A DNA stretch of 64,000 nucleotides from Plantago major. Its lineage: Eukaryota > Streptophyta > Magnoliopsida > Lamiales > Plantaginaceae. The notes below the pieces were generated by a model. The model was not told where the DNA came from and made no database searches. It worked only from the letters and a program-made list of their open reading frames with translations. Numbering within the stretch: position 1 is the first letter of the stretch; every line of letters starts with the position of its first letter. The DNA is taken from NCBI GenBank assembly GCA_026545765.1, contig CM048844.1, positions 61,118,545-61,182,544 on the forward strand, given 5' to 3'. The position numbers and the translations under genes are program-made. This document shows, piece by piece, positions 46,341 through 55,573 of this stretch.

Positions 46341-48306
46341 TGTCACGCCCCTGACCTTTTTCACTTCATAAGCATGTTCAAATATATCTTTAAGAAAATT
46401 TTAATATTTTGATATGTGTTATATACGTGGCCTTACTTATGAAAAAGATTAACTTATATTATGTGACCGTAATTGAATTTTAATTGTTTTCGTTGATTTA
46501 TATAGTTTTGGACTGGCTTGTTACTACTTTTAATTTTAACCGTTTTACATCCAAACGAGGTCCTATGAAAGAACGGACACTGTAAAATGAACCGTATGAA
46601 TTTATAGTATTTGTTTAGTGGACCTTTTCGACTTTCGGATCGTATTTGTAAAACCCGAAATAAGCAGGCTGGTGTAAATATTTTGAAAATCAAAATAATA
46701 TATAAACTACATTTGATAATCTTGTTTGAGTTACACCGCCACACCGCCTCATTCCTTTTGCCTGCTAATGACATTTGTTTTATTTTGTTATGAGATTAGT
46801 CATTCATTGGAGGTATAACGTCTCACCGACTCAATCCACCGCCATATACATTGATAAAACATATTTGCTTCTTACCAAGTCTTATCCCGGGGGGAAATCA
46901 CATTGGCACACACTACTTATTCACGCTATTCACTGGATAGGTTTTGATATAATTACTTCTATTAACATTTCACTTGTCTAGCACTTGATCATTATCACGC
47001 TACACGTATATCATTCCTTCCTCACGAAATCAGATACACCAATTACACACACCTACTATCAATACTTTATAATCAGCACTTGCAAGTAAAATCAATTAGG
47101 ATGATTAATTATATGACTTCGTAGAGGATAGTGAATCGACCTTATGATATTCGGAGTTATGTCAGGGTGGTTTATCGCAAAAAGATTGTACGGTTAGTAG
47201 CATGTTGGACGGTCGACGGTAAGTGTTTTTAGTATAACTCGTTATTTAGTATCTTTGTAAGTAATTTCGGTAACTTGTTGTTTGACAAATATGTGTGAAT
47301 TGATATGGTGCAAGCGTACGGGCTATGTATATGTGAATTATATTGTGGAAGTTGTTGATATGAAATGTGAAAGTAGACTGTGTTGTGCTATATATGAAAT
47401 GTTATGTTCTGGAAATGATGAAAAGCTTAAAGTGATTGGTTGATGATACGTGATCGATTGCTCCCATGTACGGATGGGATACGTGCAGTTGTTATCTGAA
47501 AATATAACTATATTCAGATAAAGTGTTAGCCGTATATATGTATATATGATTAGGTGATTTGCATTCATAAGAGATAAGAAGATTCTGTTATGGCTGCTGA
47601 CGACCTTGAGTCATGTGTTTTCCAGCTTGTCTGGATATCCAACACTGGTTGGACTCTAAATATCCATCACTGGATGGACTCTGTATGAAATATAGAATTC
47701 GTGCACGGTGGAATCAGATAAATCATATCGTGATCACGAATTACTCCTGGTCGTAACAGAGCCATAGCAGACAAAGAACGACAGAGCCATAGCAGACAAA
47801 GAAAATGACTAAGCACGTGTGCATTAGTATATAAATGTGAAAGATGTTGAATGTTTATAGCTGATATGTTGGAATACGAAGTGAACTGGTGTGATTTTGA
47901 AACTGTGAAATAAATGGAGTCACGTGTTCTGATTGTGAATATATGTGACTGAAAGTGATGTGTTTACCTGGTGTTAAATGGCTTGTTGCCGGTTATTTTA
48001 CTGGTTATTAAATAACCTGTTACTGATTATACTTACTGAGCCCGCAACTCATCCCAATTGCGATGTTTTTTTTTTATAGTTCTTGAAGAAAAGGACAAAG
48101 GAAAGAATTTAGCTGAGTAGAAGTTAAAGTCATGTATCCAAGGTCGGCCGGCTGGTTTCCAATGCTTCTCCCTCGGCTCGTCATCTGCATATCATTCATG
48201 AAAAGACTTTCGTTCTGTAAAAGCTTATTTACTGCATAAAGCTTCCGCGCATCTAAATTATAATTTTACTGTCGGTAATTATCTGTGAAGGTGATAGAGC
48301 GTCACA
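46341..48306 (+). repeat. Gypsy-type element: right LTR (1,966 bp)
   Basis: TGTCACGCCCC to GAGCGTCACA. It has an extra ~24-base tandem copy of ACAGAGCCATAGCAGACAAAG near 47,757-47,800 compared with the left LTR. Confidence 0.95.
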
Positions 48307-48960
48307 ATGGCAATCACTATTGTCACTGAGGAACCGGTGGAAATTACGGTATCCAAAGATAGAGCAAGGGTCGAGGTTCCGAAATCGCAAGCATTCAGTC
48401 ACCATGACTCTCCTCCCAACGAGATTAAGGTACGTACGACTTTCGATGATATAATTCCTTTGATGTAGTCCCGGTGAATAGGAATGTTATTGTTGATGCT
48501 TCTGTTGATAATAATGATTGTGGCAAAGGAAAGAATTTAGCTGAATAGAAGTTAAAGTCATGTATCCAAGGTCGGCCGGCTGGTTTCCAATGCTTCTCCC
48601 TCGGCTCGTCATCTGCATATCATTCATGAAAAGACTTTCGTTCTGTAAAAGCTTATTTACTGCATAAAGCTTCCGCGCGTCTAAATTATAATTTTACTGT
48701 CGGTAATTATCTGTGAACGTGATAGAGCGTCACAATGGCAATCACTATTGTCACTGAGGAACCGGTGGAAATTACGGTATCCAAAGATAGAGCAAGGGTC
48801 GAGGTTCCGAAATCGCAAGCATTCAGTCACCATGACTCTCCTCCCAAGGAGATTAAGGTACGTACGACTTTCGATGATATAATTCCTTTGATGTAGTCCC
48901 GGTGGAACCGGTGAATAGGAATGTTATTGTTGATGCTTCTGTTGATAATAATGATTGTGG
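48096..48960 (+). repeat. Tandem duplication of ~430 bp spanning LTR end, target duplication and flank
   Basis: Unit one is 48,096-48,523 and unit two is 48,524-48,960. Each starts CAAAGGAAAGAATTTAGCTGA inside the LTR, passes the LTR end GAGCGTCACA and ATGGC, and ends ATGATTGTGG in the flank. The units differ by a few bases and one 9-base step (GTGGAACCG). The duplication must be younger than the LTR-element insertion. Confidence 0.92.
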
Positions 48961-49030
48961 TGTTGAGGTTGGGAGTAGTGAAAGGGTTGTAGACCCCGTT
49001 GTGGTTGATACCCGTGTTGAGGAGGTGTCC
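48307..49030 (+). other. Coding-like flank of unknown origin, partly duplicated
   Basis: From the ATG at 48,307 about 45 codons are open (MAITIVTEEPVEITVSKDRA at the start, then RARVEVPKSQAFSHHD) up to a GTACGTACG that could be a splice donor. A second open stretch near 48,902-49,030 reads VEPVNRNVIVDASVDNND. Codon use is gene-like, and the open frame also extends left into 43,930-43,978 across the LTR-element target site. I do not recognise the family. It may be a host gene fragment or part of the internal region of the Tat/Athila-like element to the right. Confidence 0.4.
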
Positions 49031-49423
49031 GTGAGACACATCCATTTTATATACTACACAATGGTTATGTATTGTTTGTATACTACACAATGGCTACCTG
49101 TCTAGAAGATGTACTTCGGTCATTTTTTTGCTCGGATTCGGCGATTGTATTACACGCGCCGGGAGTATCTCACGTGCTCGACACGTGTCCGCTCGTGGTT
49201 CAATCTTGGAAATTATTTTGAAAGAAAAGTCAAAAAGAGAAAAAAGAAATTCAAAAAATATATACCATTGTGTCGAGCGTGTGAGATACTCCCGGCGCGT
49301 GTAATACAATCACCAAATCCGAGCAAAAAAATGATCGGAGTATATCTTCTAAACAGGTAGCCATTGTGTAGTATACAAAAAATACGTAGCCATTGTGTAG
49401 TATATAAAATGGATGTGTCTCAC
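49031..49423. mobile_element. Foldback MITE with 154-bp arms
   Basis: The arms GTGAGACACATCCATTTTAT... (49,031-49,184) and its inverse (49,270-49,423) match at nearly every base around an 85-base AT-rich centre. Inside each arm a ~30-base unit containing TATACTACACAATGG is repeated twice. There is no coding sequence. I find no clear target duplication, so the superfamily stays open; long arms would fit a Mutator-type or foldback element. Confidence 0.88.
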
Positions 49424-50220
49424 TCTGTGGTATATTTTAAAAAAAATTCCCGCCATATGACCGTGAAGGCTGATGACACGTAGCTAAAACTGACATGCGC
49501 AAAAGTGCAGACCTTCGGTAAATGGACACCGACAAAATTGAAGCTTAAAGATCCCAATGAGGACAAATAAGCCCACAAGTTACTCAAACCCCAAGTTGTG
49601 AGTCGTGTGGAATTCCTTGTCTACATGAGCAAAAGCATTGGACGGGGGCCACACGCGGAATAAGTCCTTGTGGATAACGAGGGTCACACACCAGTGATTT
49701 TATCCGCAGATTCATAATAATTTCGAGTAACTCTAAAAATAAGTGTGCAAGGTTTTGAGAAAGTTGAAAGCAAAAAGGGAACAGTAGTTGGAGTAGCAAG
49801 TCTCTATTTCTAGTCTTTTGAACTAAAGACCCTTTGGACCCATTGAAAAGAACGCATTTGCATAACAGATTTTTGGCAACTTGTGGTGAAAACCACCTTC
49901 CCAGCTTTACTTTTAAGTGTCAACCATGCTGGACTTCTCCAGAAGAGTGAGAGTTGCTTTACAATTCCTTGTGAGGGACCGCCGAGTTAGACTTAAGTTT
50001 TATTTACTTTGGAAACGAACTAGTTAGATTTTTGCTTGATTTTCCACCAACTTTGGTAATAACTCAAACCCTTTGCATCCTTGGAGTTTGTCTCTTATAA
50101 ATGTAGATTTTGTAACTTGGATGTTTGACTCGTTCTTTGTTTTGGTTTGTTTAGAGTCTAGTTTCTTTTTTGGGTTTGTTGTTTGCTCGAGGACGAGCAA
50201 AGGTTCGGTTTGGGAAGTTT
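49424..50220 (+). mobile_element. 3' internal part of a Tat/Athila-like Ty3/gypsy element
   Basis: About 800 non-coding bases end TTTGCTCGAGGACGAGCAA...GGTTTGGGAAGTTT directly before the LTR. The CTCGAGGACGAGCAA block followed by a purine-rich tract is the usual 3' end of plant Tat/Athila/Ogre internal regions (family knowledge). No protein is readable here. The extent to the left is unknown. Confidence 0.6.
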
Positions 50221-51526
50221 TGATGAGGCATTTTTAGAACACCTCATCGGGTTCTTTTTACCTTGTTTTTACTAACTTTTAGTTTAGTTTTTCCTTTAGC
50301 TATATATATTTTGTATTTTGTTTGTGTTTCCTGTGTTTCCACCTTGATTCCAGGTTTTAGGTACTTTTCATGAAGAAAAGGAGTCAAAACGGTGCATTTT
50401 AATGCACTTTGTCGGAGAACACAAGCTCCAAGACTCCAAATAGATGCCACGAAGGTTTCCGGGTTTCCAAACGGGTCATGGATGGACGAATAAGACCAGA
50501 TCGGGCCCGAAATGAAGTGGGGCGATCGCCCCAGAGCCTGGACTCAGCCACAGAGGGCTGCATTTCCAGGTCGGAGTGGGCAATTGTCCCAACCGGCGGG
50601 CGATCGCCCGCACCATCCCAGTACTATTTCTGGCATTACTTTTTGCCGATTCTTCATTTTAAACTCCATATTTGTAATTCAAATTATCACTTTTTCATTT
50701 CACACAATACTTTGGGAGATTTTGAGAGGTCTAGGATTCCAAGAATCATCATTGATCCGATGGAAGTTGGAGTCTTGGTTAACCATTTAGCTGAAGATTT
50801 CTTCCTGTAAAGAGTGCTATTTCACCATTGTTATCCATTGGAGCTCAGTTATTCAAAGTCATTCGGTAATTTTGTATTGTTTCTCTTTGTTTAATTCTTG
50901 TGTATGTTTGTGCCTATGTTTATCATATTTCTTGCCTGTGACAACATTAATATGAGTAGCTAAACACCACCCATGGGTTGGTGGTGAAATCTTGAGCATG
51001 CTAGTATAGTACTTTGGATGAAAATACATTGCTTTTCGTTTGTTGAATTCTTGCGAATCGTTTGATTAGTTCAATGTCTTAGCAATCGTTTTCTTATACC
51101 CAAAATCCACAAGAGGGATTCGTACCCCCAAGGTTAACTACGATTTAAGCCCAACACGTACGACTACAAACGTTGACTAGTAGAATTGACGACTCTACTA
51201 AGTTGATAAAACGTTTTCTTTTCAATAGCCGTGTATTCCTTTGTTTACCTATACTAGCTACCTCTTGATGAAACCACCACCCCATGTCTCCTTTAATTGA
51301 TAACAAACCCGTGTTTGCTGTTTGATCTTTGTGTGATTTGCAAAAGAAAGAATTCGGGGCCGTAAGACGCAATTCTAGACAAACTAGTACTTTAAAACAC
51401 CGACAAGCTTAGTTAAGTCCTTCGAGAACGACACTCAGGGCAACTTATCAATTCACTACATGCTTTTTCTAGTGATCCTTGATATTGCTCTTGGCCTAAA
51501 AATTAAGGACATGACTTGACGCATCA
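50221..51526 (+). repeat. Tat/Athila-like element: 3' LTR (1,306 bp)
   Basis: TGATGAGGCATTT to TTGACGCATCA, with 5-base inverted ends TGATG/CATCA. It holds GC-rich palindromes GGGGCGATCGCCCC (50,519-50,532) and GCGGGCGATCGCCCGC (50,597-50,612). The following sequence is LINE coding sequence, so the element inserted in a LINE. ACAGG (51,527-51,531) is the expected target duplication. Confidence 0.75.
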
Positions 51527-53452
51527 ACAGGCAAGTTGCTTAAGTGTATCAATACCACTCTCATCACTTTGATACCTAAGCATCAGAATGCTTCTCTTAT
51601 TAAGGACTATAGGCCCACTGCTTGTTGCATTCTTTTGTATAAGATTATTTCCAAAGTCCTCACTTCTAGGATGAGTGTTGTCAAGGACTACCTGGTTGGG
51701 GACGAGCAAGCTGCTTTTGATACGGAGAGGTTTATCCATGACAATACAATTTTGGCTGAAGAGATTATTCGGGGCTATGGGAGGAAGAACCTGTCTGCTA
51801 GATATATGATGAAGGTGGACCTACAAAAGGCTTATGATTCTATTCACTGGGGATTCATGGAACAGCTTCTTAGAGATCTTGTGTTTCCAGATCAATTTGT
51901 GTGATGGTTAGTTACGTATTTAACTACTGTTACCTATCAAATATGTTTGAATGGGCAGGTGATTGAGCTGTTTGCTGGTAAGAAAGGTCTCAGGCAGGGT
52001 GATCCTGTCTCACCATACCTATTTGTGTTAGTTATGGATTATCTGAGCAGAAGCTTGAAGCAATTGAGAACAAACCCCTCTTTCAGATATCATCCAAAGT
52101 GTGGTTCATTGTGGATCACTCATCTCACATTTGCTGATGATTTGTTATTCTTTGCTAAATGGAATTTGGCTTCTATTCAAGCATTATTGGATCATTTTGA
52201 TGTATTTAGTTGTACTTCAGGACTAGTGGCTAACAAGAACAAGAGTGAAATTTATTTTGCTGGATTAACTGCCACGAAAAGAGCTCAGATATGTCAGAAT
52301 GTACAACTCCAAGAAGGTTCTCTTCCTTTAAGATATTTGGGGATTCCTCTCAATGCTAAAAGGCTCTCTATAGCTCAATATCAACCTTTATTGGAACGGA
52401 TGTTGCATAAAGTCCGACATTGGACTGCCAAGTTCTTAAGCTATGGTGGAAGGATACAATTGATTCAGAGTGTTTTGTATGCTATACAACACTATTGGAG
52501 TCAATTATTTCCTTTCCCTAAGAAAGTGTTGAAGGCAGCAGAAGCTATTTGTCGAAAGTTTCTTTGGACTGGAGAGATTGGTGACAGTAGGAAGTCTCTT
52601 GTGGCTTGGGATAATATATGTTAGCCAAGAAGTGAAGGTGGATTGGGATTGCTTTATCTTCCAACTTGGAATGTTGCATCTATTTTGAAGCTTTTATGGG
52701 CGCTACATCTCAAAGTTGACAAGCTATGGATTCGATGGATGCATGCCTACTATATCAAGTCTTTTTTTATTCTAGATACAAGCATACCACTGGATTCATC
52801 ATTCTTATTTAAGAAGATTCTGAAATATCGTGAAAAAGTGGTTGCTGATGATATTTGGAGGAACCAACTCAACCAGGCTCAGTTTAATATGCAGACTATA
52901 TACTTTTTGATGAGGCCATCTATTGCAAAGGTATTTTGGAGGGAGCTAGTGATGAATAATGTTGCTACCCCAAAAGCTAAGTTCATACTTTGGCTAGCTT
53001 TATGGGGACGGCTTGCCACCAAGTATCGGTTGCGGTTGTTTAATTTTGATGTTGATCCTATGTGTATTTTCTGCCATTGTCTTACTGAGTCTCTGAACCA
53101 CCTGTATTTTGATTGTCCTATTGTACATCGAGCATGGGAGGCGTTGTTAAGGTGGTTTGGACAGCCTATTTGGGTAGGGGATTTGCATGTGCTTATTGTT
53201 CCTTTGTCGCGACTGGTGAAAGGCAAGGCACCCCGGAGACGGTTATTGAAAGCTTTGATAAAGGAGTTTGTTTATATGGCATGGAGGAACTGTCAAATCT
53301 TCGAAGGAAAATCCATTGATTTCACCAGCCTGCTGCAGAGAGTGGTCCAGAATGTTGTGGGTCGTAGCCTCATGCATAAAAAGTTGAAGGCTATGTATAA
53401 TTCCCTGTTAGATTATCTTGTGTATTGGGATTATGTCGTGTGTTTGTTTTGA
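51527..53452 (+). pseudogene. LINE ORF2: reverse transcriptase and zf-RVT, 5' truncated, two in-frame stops
   Basis: One frame runs from TGKLLKCINTTLITLIPK through the RT motifs: RPTACC, KVDLQKAYDSIHW (about 51,810-51,851), GLRQGDPVSPYLF (about 51,980) and FADDLLFFAKW (catalytic DD at 52,136-52,141). LPLRYLGIPLNAKRLS follows, then EGGLGLLYLPTWN. The C-terminal zf-RVT domain has FILWLALWGRLATKYRL and CIFCHCLTESLNHLYFDCP (about 52,980-53,120). The frame is kept throughout apart from a TGA at 51,902-51,904 and a TAG at 52,622-52,624. The TGA is at a position where CGA would fit, as expected from loss of a methylated C. The element needs target-primed reverse transcription to move; this copy is dead. 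Confidence 0.92.
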
Positions 53453-53550
53453 CATTTAGCATTTCTATTTTGTTGATGTTGTTTTCGTCTGATTTGAGGT
53501 GATGTACTGGATTTGTTTACTTGGAATAAAAGCTAATTTGTTCCAAAAAA
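51527..53550 (+). mobile_element. L1-clade LINE, 3' part
   Basis: ORF2 from the RT N-terminal part to the 3' end, with AATAAA at 53,525-53,530 and a short A run at 53,545-53,550. The left part (endonuclease and start of RT) is cut off by the LTR insertion at 51,526 and is not seen in the window. The 3' end is followed by an AAT microsatellite, common after LINE tails. Confidence 0.9.
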
Positions 53551-53732
53551 TACTAATAATAACAATAATAATAATAATAATAATAATAATTATTATTGTT
53601 AATATTATAAAAGTATTACTATTATTATTTTATTTTCAAATCTCAGCTAAACCGCAATACTTAACTGAGAATTGGTGAGGTGGCCGATGGCCACTTCTCA
53701 TCTTCACAATCCTTTAGTCAGTAGAAGCGATG
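53551..53732. repeat. AAT/ATT microsatellite and short unassigned flank
   Basis: AACAATAATAAT repeats switch to ATTATTATTGTT at 53,563-53,602, giving a perfect AT-only inverted repeat. The rest (about 53,640-53,732) is unassigned, with a small GTGGCC/GGCCAC hairpin, and ends in CGATG, the presumed target site of element F. Confidence 0.8.
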
Positions 53733-55140
53733 TGTTGGTCCAGATAACGACAAAGTAAAAGACTAGGGGGGGGGGGGTGAATAGTCTTTTAAAACTTTTG
53801 TCGATAAACACAGTTTCTCAGAAACATGGGGGTTTCTGATACATAAATTTAGAGTGCGGAAGACTTTAAGATAGGTAAGTGCAAAAACAATAAGTATGTG
53901 TGTGTGTGCTTTGCTGAAATGTAAATACAGAAAGGTAAATTACACAGCAAGTATAGTGGTATCTGGAGGTGGCGTAATCCTCCAACTAATCCACTTCGGT
54001 GTTTCTGAGACCTAGAATTCACTAGAACAGATAATTGAGTTCACCTTACAATAATCCTATTCTAAGATTCCTAAACAAATGTTTCCCAACCAAATGTTCC
54101 CCCTGAGTTATTCCCCAGCTCCTAGAGCTAAGTACTTCCTCTACTCAGATAACCTTTGAGTTGTTCACTGGTTTCCCAAATCAAGTACTTCCTCTACTCC
54201 ACGCCTTGATGGTGTTGGTTATAAGGTTTTGTCAGAAAGGCTTCTTGTATAACTTTTCAGTTATGTTTACAGAGAGCCAAACAGAACGAGACTACTTAAT
54301 ACACTTGTTCAGTGGATGGCGATCGCTTTTCTCGACCCAAGTAATTGGTGTCCGTTTCCGGAGAATGAACTTTAAAGGGTATCCGATAGTTCAACTCTTT
54401 CACGAATAACAATCTCTTGTTAAGGTTCAGACAACTTAGAACTACTAGTGATTCTTCAAATGTAAAGCTTTCGAAAGGATGAGAGTGCTTGAGAGAATAC
54501 TTTGCTTGATGGTAAATTTGCAAGATAGAGCGTCTAAGGTATATTCTTCAAGCATCAAGTGTGATATATATAGATAAATTTGAGAGGCTTTTGAATTGTA
54601 TCCAGTTGTGCTCTATCAAATTATATCCGCTTATATTTTGAACTATGTACTGTAAGTCACTATCTCTTGTTTGAGAGGACTTGCTTTTTGCAAAGATTTC
54701 CGATGCATTTAATGCATAAAATCGCTCATTGTCCTTTAGTCTCAACGGATACATGAGCCTTTCTGATGGCTTGCATGCTCCATACTCATGATGTCATATG
54801 TCCAGAATCATATTTCGAAAGTAAGTTAATATACTCATGAAAGGATTAAGGACATAGTTTTTTTGAGTTAGACTAAACCTTTGTGTCTTCAAAACCTTGT
54901 GCAATCTTCAGTCTTCTAATCTTCAGAAAAGCCCCATTGCTAGGATTGATCTTCGTGGTCTTCTTGAAATAAAAATTACACTCAGAGACCTATAATCCTA
55001 TTACAAGATTTACTAGACTAATCATACTCAGTGATTTCCTCTTTTACAATGTTCATGTGAACCAAGAGTAATTAATCACCTTTCTGGCTAAGATAAGAAC
55101 ATGTGATGAGTGATCAAAATACTAACAGATATTCCTAACA
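53733..55140 (-). repeat. F: 3' LTR (1,408 bp)
   Basis: On the minus strand TGTTAGGAATATCTG to GGACCAACA, with one TGTTAG unit. It is similar to G's LTR and clearly different in the middle from A-D. Hairpin I (53,818-53,839) has the GAAAC/GTTTC form. Two ~52-bp repeats lie at about 54,104-54,202. Confidence 0.93.
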
Positions 55141-55573
55141 AATTTTCCCCTTTTTGATCAGTCATCCATGACTATCTTTTATGTCCTATTACAAAATTGT
55201 AATCCTGGAAGAGAAAACAATCCACCACTTAATCATTTCAAATGATATTCAATTTTTAGTTGAATTAAGTGCAAAAAGTAAACATCAACCAAATCACAAG
55301 AAGTGATATTTGCTGATAAGTTGTCGTCTATTAAAAATTATCTGAGAGTATGATCTTCAGATAGGTACAGTTTACAGAAAGAGATGCAACTTTTACATAT
55401 AGAGAATTTTAGAAACAATCAGATAGATTACAAAAAGTAACAAAACATATTAAGTAAATTAGAACAAAGGAGAGTCCAAGCTCCAAGAGAGTATTCTAAT
55501 GTTACTAGTCTTCAAGTCTTTAGAAATGCAACTTGGGTTCAAATACCTCAAGTTCTTCAACACCCTTTCTGGA
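55141..55573 (-). other. F: PPT and 3' UTR
   Basis: On the minus strand AAAAAGGGGAAAATT (55,141-55,155) is the PPT next to the LTR; it has a shorter G run than in A, B and D. The 3' UTR behind it is recognisably like that of B but diverged. Confidence 0.85.

Larger units (their letters stand above)
43979..48306 (+). mobile_element. Short non-autonomous Ty3/gypsy-type LTR element
   Basis: Two LTRs of about 1.95 kb flank only 415 internal bases. ATGGC is duplicated on both sides (43,974-43,978 and 48,307-48,311). The internal part has a tRNA-iMet PBS six bases after the left LTR and a PPT (AGTGGGGGAGAAT) at the right LTR, preceded by GGGACGAAATTTCTTTTA, typical of chromovirus/Tekay tails. No coding sequence is present. 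It looks structurally whole as a non-autonomous element. The two LTRs are nearly alike, so the insertion is fairly young. Confidence 0.92.

Noticed and set aside
50590-50615. GCGGGCGATCGCCCGC as an origin or regulatory site
   Set aside because: GC palindromes of this kind are common in Tat/Athila-like LTRs; no independent support.
52879-53226. Minus-strand ORF within the LINE
   Set aside because: Shadow of the RT/zf-RVT frame on the + strand.
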